From an uncultured Odoribacter sp. (GTDB taxonomy: Bacteria; Bacteroidota; Bacteroidia; Bacteroidales; Marinifilaceae): 38,935 nt of DNA. The stretch is taken from positions 1 through 38,935 of the forward strand of contig CALUKF010000025.1 of the NCBI GenBank assembly GCA_944321145.1, read 5' to 3'. How positions within the stretch are numbered: the first letter of the stretch is position 1; the number at the start of each line of letters is the position of its first letter. The notes beneath the pieces were generated by a model. It searched no databases, was not told where the DNA came from, and worked only from the letters and a program-made list of their open reading frames with translations. A program made the position numbers and the translations under genes. Below, one piece after another: positions 16,763 through 26,276 of the stretch.

Positions 16763-19258
16763 TCATTTCTTTTTGAACAAATTCTGTAACCCTTCCAGCA
16801 GGTTGCCTTTTAGCGCTTTTTGAGCCTCGCGGGTGACGGCGTTGATGGCTTTGGTGAGGTCGGGCTTGAGTTCAGGTTTGTCTAAAGTGCCGGTGACTTT
16901 GGCGTCGAGGTCGAGCGTCTTGATGTTGTCGGCACCGGGGATGGCTTTCAACAGGTTGTTGATGTCGTTGCCAAAGAAACGACGGTGGAGGGTCATGGAC
17001 AGGTCGTAGTCCAAGACGCCGTCGACCGTCTGGCTGCCCTGGATGGACACGGGATTGCCGGCAAAAGAGGTTTGGAAGGGGTGTACTGTGATGTTGCCGT
17101 CTTGCAGGTCGAAATGGATTTTGAAACGGCTGATTTCCAAACGCCGCAGTTCATCGTTTTTCAGGACGGATGCCAGCTGGTTGACGGCGGGGTTGTTGTG
17201 GATGTAAATGCCTTGGGATTGCAGGTAGCCTTGCCCGTTGGCGGTGTTCATGACGGGACTCATGTCCCGGTCGAGGTTGGCAGCAAAGCTCAGGGCTGCA
17301 GATAGCCTCCCTTCGCAATGAGCCGCTACCGGCAGGCTTTTGCGCACGAAGGTAAAGGCGCGGTAGGCTTCGCGCAAGTCGATGTTTTTGAGGTCGGCTT
17401 GGAAGTCTACGCTTGGAGTGCGGGGATTGCGGGTGTTGTATTTGCCATCAAGGGTCATGTTGCCATGCAGTATGTCCATGTGGAGGTTTTTGAGGGTGGC
17501 AACGGCATTTGCCAATGTGATTTGCCCTTTGATGTTTTGGATGGTCAGGCGGTCGAAAATCACTGTGCCTGCCTGGGTAGTCAGGTTGATGTCTACGTTG
17601 CGGGGAATTTCCAGGGCACCGTCTGCGGCGGAGGGTTGGGCAGGGGTGGATGTCGTGTCCTGCGGGCTGATGGAACGGCGCCTTTTGTGGTTTTGTGCGA
17701 TGATGAATTCGTTAAGGTTAATGTGTTGGGAATTTAGGATGAAATCGCCTTTCAGCGTTTCGCCCCGGAAGAAGTAGGGAAGGTAGTTGAAGATTTTCCC
17801 TTGGACAGAGAAGTCGGAAGAATAGATGTGCCCTTTCACCCGGTTGAGTTGAAGGTAGGCGGGTGTGATGGAAAGAGTCCCTTGGGGGATGGAAAGTCCT
17901 TCCGGAAAGCGGTCATTTGTCAGCCGGATGCGGTGGAATTCCACGCTGCCTTTGGCGGTGAATTTTTCGTATTCTTCTTTTTCAATGTATTCGTATTTTC
18001 CATGGAAAGTCATATCGGCGTTCAAACTGCCTTCGAGGGTGGTGTTTCGGATGGGAAGCGCTTTTTTCAATTCTGCAAAATCGAAAGTGCCTTTCACGGT
18101 GCCGTCCAATATGGGATTGACGGGATTGGTGACGGACAGGTGCATTTGGAAAGGATTGCCGGCGATGTCGAATGAGAAGTCATCCAGCAAAATGCGGGTA
18201 GAGTCGGCGCAGTCGCCCGGGTTGGTGATTTGCAAACCGAAACCGATGTGGCGAATGGCTTCCGGCAATTCAGGATATTGTATGGCAGCTTTCTGAACAG
18301 AAAGGTTTATGTCCAGTGCCGGCAGATGCCGGGGCGTGTATTCGCCTTTGGCTGTGGCATGGAATTGGAATGTGCCTTCCGTCTGCAGGTTTTGTTTCTC
18401 AGGCAGCAAAGGCAAAAGCGGGAGCAGGTGCTGAAAATTGGAATCGAGGGCATGGAGCGCTAAGTCCATCCGGTAATGCTGTGGGGCGAGGACTGCCACT
18501 TCGCCTTGTAGGCTTAAGGGCAGGTCGTTGATACGCAGGTCGCTTTCTTGGATGGTAAAAGTTTGGGCTTGCAGGTCGCCTGCAATTTTTGTTTGCCAAT
18601 GGAAAGAGGTTTGGTTGAACCACATTTTGTTGCCTTGCCGGAAAGACATGTTCTGGCTCTCTATTGCTATTTGCGACAAGACTTTGTCGGCTGACAAGTC
18701 ATTTGATAAATGGAAGTTGAGGTTGCCGATGGCAGCGTAGGTGGAATGGCGGTAGTCCCGGTAGACGATTGAAAGGTTTTTGACTGTAATGTTAGGAAAT
18801 TGGATAGAACGTTCGCTCTTTGCCTGGGACGAGCTGGGGAGGGACGTCGCTTGACCTGTCGGAACGGAGGAAAAAGGGAGGAATTTCCAAACGGAGTGTC
18901 CGGCAGTGTCTATTTCTGCTTGCAGGCGGGCATCCTCCAGGGTGAGATGATAGACTTTGACTGGTTTTTTGCCAAAGAGCGATGTCAGTTGAAAGGTGGC
19001 TTCTGCTCGGGGAAAGGATGCGAGCGTGTCTGCCGCTTGGTCGGTGACAATTGCATTCTTGACTGTTACATGGAGATGGGGGAAATGTTTTAGTAAACCT
19101 GCATGCATGCTGCCGATTTCCAATTTTACATTGCCTTGTGCACTGATTTGGTTCTCTGCCCATTGCCGTATGCTCCCTTTGAAAAAGAAAGGCAAGAGGC
19201 ATACGATAAGCACCAGGAGAAGGATAATGGCAGAAAGGGGAAGTATTATTTTTTTCAT
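16763..19258 (-). CDS. AsmA-like envelope protein
   Basis: 831-aa protein. A single N-terminal membrane anchor (IILPLSAIILLLVLIVCLLP, about 4-23) leads to a long periplasmic region rich in beta strands. The AsmA N-terminal pattern GNVKLEIGSMHAGLLKHFPH with LHVTVKNA is present, as are repeated strand segments such as LEDARLQAEI, and the C-terminal AsmA block YDLSMTLHRRFFGNDIN and LDLDAKVTGTLDKPEL. AsmA-family proteins resemble bridge-like lipid transfer proteins and affect outer-membrane assembly and phospholipid transport; the exact role here is unknown. A consensus promoter lies directly upstream. Transcription is probably monocistronic. Confidence 0.85.
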   Translation of the reverse strand: MKKIILPLSAIILLLVLIVCLLPFFFKGSIRQWAENQISAQGNVKLEIGSMHAGLLKHFPHLHVTVKNAIVTDQAADTLASFPRAEATFQLTSLFGKKPVKVYHLTLEDARLQAEIDTAGHSVWKFLPFSSVPTGQATSLPSSSQAKSERSIQFPNITVKNLSIVYRDYRHSTYAAIGNLNFHLSNDLSADKVLSQIAIESQNMSFRQGNKMWFNQTSFHWQTKIAGDLQAQTFTIQESDLRINDLPLSLQGEVAVLAPQHYRMDLALHALDSNFQHLLPLLPLLPEKQNLQTEGTFQFHATAKGEYTPRHLPALDINLSVQKAAIQYPELPEAIRHIGFGLQITNPGDCADSTRILLDDFSFDIAGNPFQMHLSVTNPVNPILDGTVKGTFDFAELKKALPIRNTTLEGSLNADMTFHGKYEYIEKEEYEKFTAKGSVEFHRIRLTNDRFPEGLSIPQGTLSITPAYLQLNRVKGHIYSSDFSVQGKIFNYLPYFFRGETLKGDFILNSQHINLNEFIIAQNHKRRRSISPQDTTSTPAQPSAADGALEIPRNVDINLTTQAGTVIFDRLTIQNIKGQITLANAVATLKNLHMDILHGNMTLDGKYNTRNPRTPSVDFQADLKNIDLREAYRAFTFVRKSLPVAAHCEGRLSAALSFAANLDRDMSPVMNTANGQGYLQSQGIYIHNNPAVNQLASVLKNDELRRLEISRFKIHFDLQDGNITVHPFQTSFAGNPVSIQGSQTVDGVLDYDLSMTLHRRFFGNDINNLLKAIPGADNIKTLDLDAKVTGTLDKPELKPDLTKAINAVTREAQKALKGNLLEGLQNLFKKK

Positions 19259-19290
19259 GGTATATTTTTTTGTTGGTATTCAATGTCCGG

Positions 19291-19321
19291 CAAATATAGT
19301 GAAAGCTGAGGGTAATACAAA
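19291..19321 (-). promoter_or_regulatory. Promoter of the AsmA-like gene
   Basis: Minus strand: TTTG (19318-19321), 19 bases, TATATTTG (19291-19298), a full match to the consensus, 32 bases before the ATG. Confidence 0.8.
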
Positions 19322-19358
19322 AACTGCCTGCTCTTTTTAGGGCGATGGCATCCTTGCG

Positions 19359-19949
19359 CTATTTGAAATAAGGTTTTATTTTTTTGAGCTTGTAAGCGGG
19401 GAGGATGCTTTCTTTTTCCAAAATCGAATAAGAAATTGAATCAAATTGCCGTTTGGCATTGAAAATCATTTGCACGTCTTCGTATTCTAAATAAGGGTGC
19501 CGCAGGATGGATTTGAAGCTCATGGTATCCAAATCTTTTTTTTGAATGAGATTGGGATTCACTGTGAACAAGTGGGCATTGGAATCTACATCAAAATACT
19601 TCATCCTCAACTCCTTCAGTTGTTTGACAGAATAATAGCCGCCTAGTCGCTCGCGGTAGCGGAGTATGCGGGAAGAATAGTAAGGACCGATGCCTCGAAT
19701 GGCTATCAGTGCCATACTGTCGGCACTGTTTAGTTCGACTGGACTGGACGTCTTGGCATACCGCTTTTTGTAAGCAGGAGTCCGGGGCTGTGTTGATGTT
19801 GCAATACTGTCTTGTTCAACTTCCACGGGAGCTGTCAATAAAAAGATGTTGTGGGATTTTGGCAGTACCTGTCTGGGAATCACTATGATTCCGATAAGGG
19901 CAAGTACTAGAATGATGGCGCCGCTTCTTTCTGCTCTATTGAATATCAT
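19359..19949 (-). CDS. Helix-hairpin-helix (ComEA-like) membrane protein
   Basis: 196-aa protein. A hydrophobic segment (SGAIILVLALIGIIVIP, about residues 9-25) anchors it, followed by a flexible linker. PVELNSADSMALIAIRGIGP, then YYSSRILRYRERLGGYYS and VKQLKELRMKYFD, is a ComEA-type helix-hairpin-helix unit that binds DNA non-specifically. A second, weaker copy (SFKSILRHPYLEYEDVQMIF) follows. Such proteins are common in Bacteroidota; a DNA uptake role is not established. ATG 19949 is chosen; an upstream ATG (20000) would place residues MAIPFFCPKLRLFNLED before the anchor. Confidence 0.8.
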   Translation of the reverse strand: MIFNRAERSGAIILVLALIGIIVIPRQVLPKSHNIFLLTAPVEVEQDSIATSTQPRTPAYKKRYAKTSSPVELNSADSMALIAIRGIGPYYSSRILRYRERLGGYYSVKQLKELRMKYFDVDSNAHLFTVNPNLIQKKDLDTMSFKSILRHPYLEYEDVQMIFNAKRQFDSISYSILEKESILPAYKLKKIKPYFK

Positions 19950-20046
19950 ATCTTCTAAATTAAACAGTCGTAATTTAGGGCAAAAAAATGGAATAGCCAA
20001 ATGGAATAAAAACTTTTTTTGCGAAGAAAATATTTTCCGGTTATGC

Positions 20047-20076
20047 TTGTTTAAAGGAAAAAAGATTGTATCTTTG
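20047..20076 (+). promoter_or_regulatory. Promoter of tRNA-Lys
   Basis: TTG (20047-20049), 19 bases, TATCTTTG (20069-20076); the tRNA starts 28 bases downstream. Confidence 0.75.
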
Positions 20077-20103
20077 CACCCGCAATTCAGACAATATGTC
20101 TAC

Positions 20104-20176
20104 GATTCAGTAGCTCAGCCGGTAGAGCACAACACTTTTAATGTTGGGGTCCTGGGTTCGAATCCCAGCTGGATCA
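20104..20176 (+). tRNA. tRNA-Lys (TTT)
   Basis: Complete cloverleaf: acceptor GATTCAG/CTGGATC, D arm TAGCTCAGCCGGTAGAGCA, anticodon stem CAACA/TGTTG with loop CTTTTAA (anticodon TTT), and T loop GGTTCGAATCC. No CCA is encoded. Confidence 0.97.
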
Positions 20177-20189
20177 CAAAAACGAAGTA

Positions 20190-20225
20190 AAGTCCTGCAA
20201 AATAGATGATTGCAGGACTTTTTTT
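20190..20225 (+). terminator. Terminator of the tRNA-Lys transcript
   Basis: AAGTCCTGCAA pairs perfectly with TTGCAGGACTT across a 9-base loop, followed by a T-run. Confidence 0.9.
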
Positions 20226-20241
20226 GTTGGTTGTATTTACA

Positions 20242-20275
20242 AAAATAGGATGTGCCTTGGGGCACATCCTATTTT
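20242..20275 (-). terminator. Terminator after metG
   Basis: A 15-base perfect stem (20242-20256 with 20261-20275) and a TTGG loop; on the minus strand it ends in TATTTTTG-rich sequence, 17 bases after the metG stop. Confidence 0.88.
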
Positions 20276-20291
20276 GCAAGCAAGTTATCTG

Positions 20292-22322
20292 TTATTTTAT
20301 CTCCGCCCCCGGCTTGACATCTTTGTCCGGGCGGACAAAAGCCAAAGAGCCATCGGCGTTTTCAGCCATCAGAATCATGCCTTGTGATTCAATTCCTTTC
20401 AATTGTTTGGGTTCCAGATTGACCAGGATGCTGACTTGTTGTCCGATGATGTCTTCAGGACTGTAATATTCGGCAATGCCGGATACGACGGTACGGGTGT
20501 CGATGCCGGTGTCGATGGTCAATTTGAGCAGCTTTTTGGTCTTGGCAACTTTTTCGGCAGCAATGATTCGTCCGGCTCGGATGTCCATTTTGGCAAAATC
20601 GTCAAACGTGATATTAGCTTTTGCCGGAGCGACTTTGGCATTGGCAATCTCGTTGGCTTTTTTGGTTTCAAGCAGACGGTCGATTTGCTTTTGGATTTGT
20701 GCGTCGTCGATTTTTTCAAAAAGCAATCCTGCTTCGTTGATTGTGTGTCCTGCCGGGATGACATTGTCGCCCATGGCTGCCCAGGCAACCGGCTCAATAT
20801 TCAGGAAACCACGCAGTTTTGCAGCGCTGAACGGGATGAACGGCTCGGTCAGGGTCGACAGGTCGGCTGCGATTTGCAGGCAGATGTTCAGAATGGTACG
20901 CACGCGAGCCTCGTCGGTTTTGATTACTTTCCAAGGCTCGGTATCTGCGAGATACTTATTGCCGAGGCGCGCCAAGTTCATGCACTCTTTCAGCGCATCG
21001 CGGAAATGGAAGTTGTCCAATTGTTTTTCCACCCGTTCTATGATGGCAGGAATTTCTGCGAGCACCTCTTTGTCATAATCGGTGAGTTCGCCACGTTGAG
21101 GTACAATGCCGTTGAAGTATTTGTGCGTCAACACCAACGTGCGGTTGATGAAATTGCCGTAGATGGCAACCAACTCGTTGTTGTTGCGGGCTTGAAAATC
21201 TTTCCAAGTGAAATCATTGTCCTTGGTTTCCGGAGCATTGGCAGTGAGGACGTAGCGCAATACGTCTTGTTTGCCTTCAAAGTCGCGGAGGTATTCGTGC
21301 AGCCAAACCGCCCAATTGCGCGAAGTGGAGATTTTATCTCCTTCGAGGTTAAGAAACTCATTGGCAGGCACATTGTCGGGCAGAATATAGGAGCCTTCAG
21401 CTTTCAGCATGGCAGGGAAAATGATGCAATGGAAGACGATATTGTCTTTCCCGATGAAATGAATCATGCGGGTTTCAGGGTCTTTCCAATATTTCTCCCA
21501 TTCCGGTGTCAGGTCTTTGGTGGCAGAAATGTATCCGATGGGGGCATCGAACCAGACATAGAGCACCTTGCCTTTCGCCTCGTCGATGGGCACCGGCACG
21601 CCCCAATCCAAATCCCGGGTGACTGCCCGAGGCTGCAAACCGTTGTCCAACCAAGATTTGCATTGCCCGTAGACATTGGGCTTCCATTCTTTATGTTCTT
21701 CCAGAATCCACTGCTTCAGCCAATCCTCGTATTGGTCTAACGGGAGATACCAGTGTTTCGTTTCCCGCAATTCCGGAGTGTTGCCGGTGATGGCGGATAC
21801 CGGATTGATTAAGTCTGTGGCATTCAGGCTCGTCCCGCACGCCTCGCATTGGTCTCCGTAAGCATGCTCGTTGCCGCAGATGGGGCATTTGCCGATGATA
21901 TAGCGGTCTGCCAAGAATTGCCCGGCTTTTTCGTCATAAAACTGCATCGTGGTTTTTTCGATAAACTTGTGGTCGTCATACAGTTTTTTGAAAAAGGCAG
22001 AGGACAGTTCATGGTGGGTCTTGGAGCTTGTCCGCGAATAGATATCGAATGATATGCCAAATTCCTTGAACGAATCTTTGATGATTTTGTGGTAGCGGTC
22101 GACAATATCTTGGGGTGTGACGCCTTCTTTTTGCGCCTTGATGGTGATGGGCACGCCGTGCTCATCCGAGCCGCCGATAAACACTACTTCTTCTCCTTTT
22201 TGCCTCAGGTAGCGGACATAAATATCCGCAGGAACATAGACGCCAGCCAAATGGCCGATGTGGACAGGACCATTGGCGTATGGCAATGCTGTGGTTATTA
22301 GGTTTCTTTTGAATTTTCCCAT
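20292..22322 (-). CDS. metG: Methionyl-tRNA synthetase
   Basis: Charges tRNA-Met and the initiator tRNA. It is 676 aa, a homodimeric-type enzyme with the C-terminal tRNA-binding domain. Seen in order are the class I HIGH motif ([14 protein letters not shown], about 15-28), a zinc knuckle ([18 protein letters not shown]), a KMSKS-type loop ([11 protein letters not shown]), the anticodon-binding helical domain, and a C-terminal EMAP/OB fold ([17 protein letters not shown]). ATG 22322 (MGKFKRNL) is the family start; an in-frame upstream ATG-like start at 22418 lies across the promoter and is rejected. It is divergent from ldcA. Confidence 0.97.
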   Translation of the reverse strand: MGKFKRNLITTALPYANGPVHIGHLAGVYVPADIYVRYLRQKGEEVVFIGGSDEHGVPITIKAQKEGVTPQDIVDRYHKIIKDSFKEFGISFDIYSRTSSKTHHELSSAFFKKLYDDHKFIEKTTMQFYDEKAGQFLADRYIIGKCPICGNEHAYGDQCEACGTSLNATDLINPVSAITGNTPELRETKHWYLPLDQYEDWLKQWILEEHKEWKPNVYGQCKSWLDNGLQPRAVTRDLDWGVPVPIDEAKGKVLYVWFDAPIGYISATKDLTPEWEKYWKDPETRMIHFIGKDNIVFHCIIFPAMLKAEGSYILPDNVPANEFLNLEGDKISTSRNWAVWLHEYLRDFEGKQDVLRYVLTANAPETKDNDFTWKDFQARNNNELVAIYGNFINRTLVLTHKYFNGIVPQRGELTDYDKEVLAEIPAIIERVEKQLDNFHFRDALKECMNLARLGNKYLADTEPWKVIKTDEARVRTILNICLQIAADLSTLTEPFIPFSAAKLRGFLNIEPVAWAAMGDNVIPAGHTINEAGLLFEKIDDAQIQKQIDRLLETKKANEIANAKVAPAKANITFDDFAKMDIRAGRIIAAEKVAKTKKLLKLTIDTGIDTRTVVSGIAEYYSPEDIIGQQVSILVNLEPKQLKGIESQGMILMAENADGSLAFVRPDKDVKPGAEIK

Positions 22323-22363
22323 GTATGAAATCCTTTTATTGCTAATGAAAAAAATGTGTCGTG

Positions 22364-22371
22364 CAAAGATA
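22364..22371 (-). promoter_or_regulatory. -7 box of the metG promoter
   Basis: Minus-strand TATCTTTG, 41 bases upstream of the metG start. It lies back to back with the ldcA box. Confidence 0.65.
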
Positions 22372-22384
22372 TGGAAAAATTCAT

Positions 22385-22392
22385 TATCTTCG
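22385..22392 (+). promoter_or_regulatory. -7 box of the ldcA-gldH-trmB-mnmA operon promoter
   Basis: TATCTTCG is one mismatch from TAnnTTTG. It lies 49 bases before the ldcA ATG and only 13 bases from the divergent metG -7 box. Confidence 0.5.
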
Positions 22393-22441
22393 CACGGCAA
22401 ATATGATTCCGTAGACATTACTAAATATTGTTTTTGTTATT

Positions 22442-23338
22442 ATGTACAGACCTCCTTATCTTCAAGCCGGCGACCAGGTGGCTTTAGTCTCTCCGGCAGG
22501 CGCGGTTGACGCAGCAAGCGTCAAGTGTGCAGTGGAAACCTTGCAGGCATGGGGCTTGGTGCCGGTCGTTGCACCCCATGCCTTGGCTGTGGACGGTTAT
22601 TTTGCCGGTACGGACAGGCAGCGTCTGCATGACATGCAGTGGGCAATGGACAGCGAGGATATTCGGGCTATTTTCTGTACACGGGGCGGATACGGCTGCA
22701 TGCGGATTGTAGAGGATTTGGATTACTCCGTCTTCCAAGGCAATCCCAAGTGGCTGGTCGGCTTCAGCGACATCACGGTATTCCACTCCAAATTGAACAC
22801 CTTGGGCATCGAGAGCCTGCATGCGCCCATGCCTAAGAGCTTTGGCAAGACCGTGCCGGAAGCCATGGAGCGTTTGCGGGATTTCTTGTTTGGGCAGGTG
22901 ACGTCTTACCATCTTCCGCCCCATCCCTACAACCAGGAAGGGGTGGTCGAGGCAGAGCTGACGGGCGGCAATTTGACGCTTTTGCATTGCATCCGCTCGA
23001 CGGTGCTGGAATGCAAGCACCAGACGCCTGTCCTTTTCATCGAGGATGTGGGCGAAAACCTGTATGCCGTAGACCGGATGTTGCAGAGCCTGAAGTTGGC
23101 AGGGCGTTTTGACCGCTTGCAGGGCTTGATTGTGGGCGCTTTTTCAGAAATGAGGGGAGAAAATTTCGGCAAAGGGGCGGAGGAGATGATTCACGACTTG
23201 TTGAAGGACTATGCCTATCCCGTTTGTTTTGGTTTCCCTGCGGGGCATATCGCCAACAACTATCCTTTGATTATGGGCTCGACGGTCGAACTTTTAGTGA
23301 CATCGGCTGGCACCGAACTGCGTTTCATGAATGATTAA
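22442..23338 (+). CDS. ldcA: LD-carboxypeptidase (peptidase S66)
   Basis: Cytoplasmic serine peptidase that removes the terminal D-Ala from murein tetrapeptides during cell-wall recycling. It is 298 aa, as expected. The family landmarks are present: GDQVALVSPAG at the start, the CTRGGYGCMR segment, GFSDITVFH with the nucleophilic Ser, the Glu in FIEDVGENLYAVDRM, and the His in GFPAGHIANNYPL, completing the Ser-Glu-His triad. It is the first gene of a close operon: gldH follows after 9 bases, then trmB, mnmA and an AAA ATPase. No Shine-Dalgarno is seen before ATG 22442. Confidence 0.94.
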   Translation: MYRPPYLQAGDQVALVSPAGAVDAASVKCAVETLQAWGLVPVVAPHALAVDGYFAGTDRQRLHDMQWAMDSEDIRAIFCTRGGYGCMRIVEDLDYSVFQGNPKWLVGFSDITVFHSKLNTLGIESLHAPMPKSFGKTVPEAMERLRDFLFGQVTSYHLPPHPYNQEGVVEAELTGGNLTLLHCIRSTVLECKHQTPVLFIEDVGENLYAVDRMLQSLKLAGRFDRLQGLIVGAFSEMRGENFGKGAEEMIHDLLKDYAYPVCFGFPAGHIANNYPLIMGSTVELLVTSAGTELRFMND

Positions 23339-23347
23339 ACAGGCACC

Positions 23348-23836
23348 ATGAGAGAGAGGATAGTCATTCCGTTCCTGTTGCTTTTGAGCCTTTGCTCTTG
23401 CCGTCCGGCTGGCACCATCTCTTGTTACGAGGAGATTCCGGGAGAATGTTGGCACGAGTATGAAGAAATAGCTTTGGAAGTGGAAATCCCCGATAGCGGT
23501 TTTTATCAGGCGATGGTTTGTATACGCTACACCTGCGATTACGAATGGAGCGGCTTGTGGTGCGTGCTTTCGACCCGGAGCCGCATGGCGGTGGAATTGC
23601 GGGACACGTTGGGGATAAAAATGCTCTTGCCCGACGGGCGTCGCTTGGGAGAAGGCAAGGAATTGAAGACCATCGGGCAGCCCCTCCGCAAAAATCCGGT
23701 GCTCTTGCCCGAAGGGCGTATGGTTTTCCGGCTTCGTCCTGCCATGGACATGCGCCGGTTGCCTGGCATAAAGAATGTGGGAGTCTGTTTGGTACCGGTG
23801 GAAAATACAAAATTGAATGTGAAAAATACAGATTGA
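23348..23836 (+). CDS. gldH: GldH family lipoprotein
   Basis: Lipoprotein of 162 aa. MRERIVIPFLLLLSLCSC is a signal peptide with lipobox LCSC; the last Cys (residue 18) is the likely lipidation site. The body shows the GldH pattern: a Cys-Tyr start, W-x-x-[YF] (GECWHEYEE), then strands with IRYTCDYEWSGLWC and a final KNVGVCLVPVE. GldH is required for gliding in Flavobacterium but is widespread in non-gliding Bacteroidales, where its job is unclear and may involve envelope secretion. It lies 9 bases after ldcA and 7 before trmB, which implies cotranscription. Confidence 0.85.
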   Translation: MRERIVIPFLLLLSLCSCRPAGTISCYEEIPGECWHEYEEIALEVEIPDSGFYQAMVCIRYTCDYEWSGLWCVLSTRSRMAVELRDTLGIKMLLPDGRRLGEGKELKTIGQPLRKNPVLLPEGRMVFRLRPAMDMRRLPGIKNVGVCLVPVENTKLNVKNTD

Positions 23837-23843
23837 TTCAAAT

Positions 23844-24590
23844 ATGGCGAAAAATAAATTAGCACGGTTTGCAGAAATGGAGACGCTGCCCAACGTGTTC
23901 CAACCGGGATACGTGGCTTTATACCGCGAGGACTACTGTTTCAAAGGGAAATGGCAGGCAGAAGTGTTCCACAACACCCATCCGATTGTCTTGGAAATCG
24001 GATGCGGCAAGGGAGAATATACGGTGGAATTGGGGAAACTATATCCCGAAAAGAATTTCATCGGGATAGACATCAAGGGAGCCAGGATGTGGCGTGGCGC
24101 AAAAACCGCTTTGGAAGAAGGCAGGACGAATGTCGTCTTCCTGCGGATGTATGCCGAAATGTTGGCATCTGCCTTTGCTCCCGGCGAAGTGTCGGAATTG
24201 TGGATTACCTTCCCCGACCCGCAGATGGCAAAGGCGCGCAAGCGCTTGACCGGCACCCGCTTCCTGAATCTCTACCGCCGTGTGCTTGCGCCGGGGGCGG
24301 TGGTGCATTTGAAGACAGACAGCCCCTTCCTTTATGCTTACACAAAGGAATTGCTGGACGCCAACCATTTGGAGACATTCGTCTGCACGGACGATTTATA
24401 CGCCGCCGGTTTGGACGATGAGATTCTGGGCATCAAGACTTTTTACGAAAAACAATGGCTTTCCCGGGGCAAGACCATCAAATACATTCGCTTCTCCCTG
24501 GATGGCACGGAGCCTTTAGTCGAGCCGCAGGTAGAAATCGAACGGGATGATTACCACAGCGAGACCCGCTACATGGTACATGGCAGTTAA
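23844..24590 (+). CDS. trmB: tRNA (guanine46-N7)-methyltransferase
   Basis: Puts m7G at position 46 of the tRNA variable loop. It is 248 aa. The SAM-binding motif LEIGCGKGEYTVELGKLYPE (about residues 50-69), NFIGIDIKGARMWRGA, and the TrmB-specific ITFPDPQMAKARKRLTGTRF with VHLKTDSPFLYAYT are diagnostic. The family PDPW segment reads PDPQ here, as in other Bacteroidota. It lies within the ldcA-mnmA operon. Confidence 0.95.
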   Translation: MAKNKLARFAEMETLPNVFQPGYVALYREDYCFKGKWQAEVFHNTHPIVLEIGCGKGEYTVELGKLYPEKNFIGIDIKGARMWRGAKTALEEGRTNVVFLRMYAEMLASAFAPGEVSELWITFPDPQMAKARKRLTGTRFLNLYRRVLAPGAVVHLKTDSPFLYAYTKELLDANHLETFVCTDDLYAAGLDDEILGIKTFYEKQWLSRGKTIKYIRFSLDGTEPLVEPQVEIERDDYHSETRYMVHGS

Positions 24591-24608
24591 TTCTAAAAGC
24601 ATGCAACG

Positions 24609-25688
24609 ATGGCAAAGAGAGTACTGATGGCAATGAGCGGAGGCATAGACAGCACAGTGGCTGCCCTCCTCCTTCAAGAACAGGGATACGAATTGGTGGG
24701 CGTGACCTTCCGTGTTTTCGACCCTGCCCCCTGCCCCTCTGCCGGGCAGCCCGGCGGTTGTGCTGCCGCCGACACCTTGCTCGAAGCCGGGCGCATGGCG
24801 CAGGCATTGGGGATAGAGCACCACGTGGCGGATTTCCGGCGGGATTTCGAGGAAACGGTGATTGCCGATTTCATCCACGAATACCTGCATGGCAGGACGC
24901 CCAACCCCTGCGTGGTCTGCAACGCCGCCATCAAATGGGGCAAACTCGTGGAATATGCCGACCGTCTCGACTGCGACTACATCGCCACAGGCCACTATGC
25001 CCGCTTGGCGGAACAGCAAGGGCGTTTCTTCTTGCGCAAGGGGGCCGATGCCTTGAAAGACCAGACTTATTTCCTTTGGCGCCTGACGCAGGACAACCTC
25101 TCCCGCACCCTCTTCCCCTTGGGCGGCTGGATGAAAGCCGAGGTGCGGCAGTTCGCTTTGGCTCGTGGCTTCGAAGCCTTGTCCCGCAAAAGCGAGAGCC
25201 AGGAAATCTGCTTCATCCCCGACGACGACTACCGGGCGTTCCTTGCCGCCCACGTGGCGGATTACGGGAAAGTGTGCCAGCCCGGCAATTTTGTACTGAC
25301 CGACGGCACGGTGGTGGGGCGCCACCGCGGTTTCCCGAATTACACCATCGGGCAGCGCAAGGGCTTGGGCATCGCCCTGGGGCAGCCGATGTTTGTCCTT
25401 GCCATCCGTCCGGAAGACAACACGGTGGTGTTGGGCACGAAAGAACAACTCCAAGGGCAATCCTTTTATGCCACCCGCGTCAATGCCATGAAATACGCTT
25501 CCTTCCCCGACGGCATGGAAGTTGTTGCCAAAATCCGCTACCGCAACGAGGGCGGCGTGGCTTCCCTCCATCCGGAAGGCGGGCGTTTGCGGGTAGACTT
25601 CCACGCGCCGGTAAACTCCATTACGCCGGGGCAGAGCGTTGTCTTTTACGAAGGCGACGACGTTGTGGGTGGAGGCGTCATTGAATAA
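24609..25688 (+). CDS. mnmA: tRNA-specific 2-thiouridylase
   Basis: ATP-dependent sulfur insertion at U34 of tRNA Lys, Glu and Gln; works with MnmE/GidA. It is 359 aa. The PP-loop AMSGGIDSTVAALLLQEQGY (about 9-28) is intact. The catalytic pair is visible: Cys in TPNPCVVCNAAIKWG (about 98-112) and the second Cys in SESQEICFIPDDDY (about 200). The C-terminal domain carries GFPNYTIGQRKGLGIA. It fits with the trmB and tRNA-modification theme of the operon. Eighteen bases separate it from both neighbours. Confidence 0.96.
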   Translation: MAKRVLMAMSGGIDSTVAALLLQEQGYELVGVTFRVFDPAPCPSAGQPGGCAAADTLLEAGRMAQALGIEHHVADFRRDFEETVIADFIHEYLHGRTPNPCVVCNAAIKWGKLVEYADRLDCDYIATGHYARLAEQQGRFFLRKGADALKDQTYFLWRLTQDNLSRTLFPLGGWMKAEVRQFALARGFEALSRKSESQEICFIPDDDYRAFLAAHVADYGKVCQPGNFVLTDGTVVGRHRGFPNYTIGQRKGLGIALGQPMFVLAIRPEDNTVVLGTKEQLQGQSFYATRVNAMKYASFPDGMEVVAKIRYRNEGGVASLHPEGGRLRVDFHAPVNSITPGQSVVFYEGDDVVGGGVIE

Positions 25689-25706
25689 CCTGAAAACAAA
25701 TAGCTC

Positions 25707-26276
25707 ATGCAATTCCCGACGAGACGCAACGACCACGCTTACATCTTCACCGGAGGCCCCGGAAGCGGGAAATCCACCGTTTTAAACCTCCTGGCTTCCC
25801 AAGGCTATTGGACAGTGCCGGAAGTCGCGCGCGACATCATCCGCCGCCAAGTGGCGACCTCGGGCGACGCTCTCCCGTGGGGCGACACCGTTCGCTATGC
25901 GCGCCTCATGTTCCTCCGTTCCCTTGCCGACTACGAAGAATATGCCCACGTCTCCGCCCCCTGCTTTTTCGACCGTGGGATGATTGACACGCTGGGCTAC
26001 TGCCGCCTCCTCCGCCAGCCCGTGCCGGAAGAATGGAATGCCCTTGCCCGTGCCTGCCGCTACCATCCGCGTGTCTTCCTTTTCCCCTTCTGGGAGGAAA
26101 TTTACGTCAACGACAAAGAGCGCAAACAAGACCCCGGCGAAGCCCGCCGCACGGCTGCCGTCCTCGCGGAAACCTACGAGGAGTTCGACTACCGGCTCCT
26201 GCCCGTCCCTTTCCTTCCTCCCCGCGAACGGGCGGAATGGGTGCTTGCCCGCCTCACATCACCGGACAGCTTCTGA
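25707..26276 (+). CDS. AAA_28 family ATPase/kinase-like protein
   Basis: 189-aa P-loop protein. IFTGGPGSGKSTVLNLLASQ (about residues 13-32) contains the Walker A motif. EVARDIIRRQVATSG, FFDRGMIDTLGYCRLL (DRG acting as the Walker B-like part) and EETYEEFDYRLLPVP follow the pattern of AAA_28 proteins. These small predicted ATPases or nucleotide kinases have no firm function. It is the last gene of the ldcA operon; its stop codon lies 18 bases inside the end of convergent ddl. Confidence 0.82.
   Translation: MQFPTRRNDHAYIFTGGPGSGKSTVLNLLASQGYWTVPEVARDIIRRQVATSGDALPWGDTVRYARLMFLRSLADYEEYAHVSAPCFFDRGMIDTLGYCRLLRQPVPEEWNALARACRYHPRVFLFPFWEEIYVNDKERKQDPGEARRTAAVLAETYEEFDYRLLPVPFLPPRERAEWVLARLTSPDSF

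Noticed and set aside
20403-21740. 445-codon plus-strand frame over metG
   Set aside because: Antisense shadow of metG; composition follows the metG codons.
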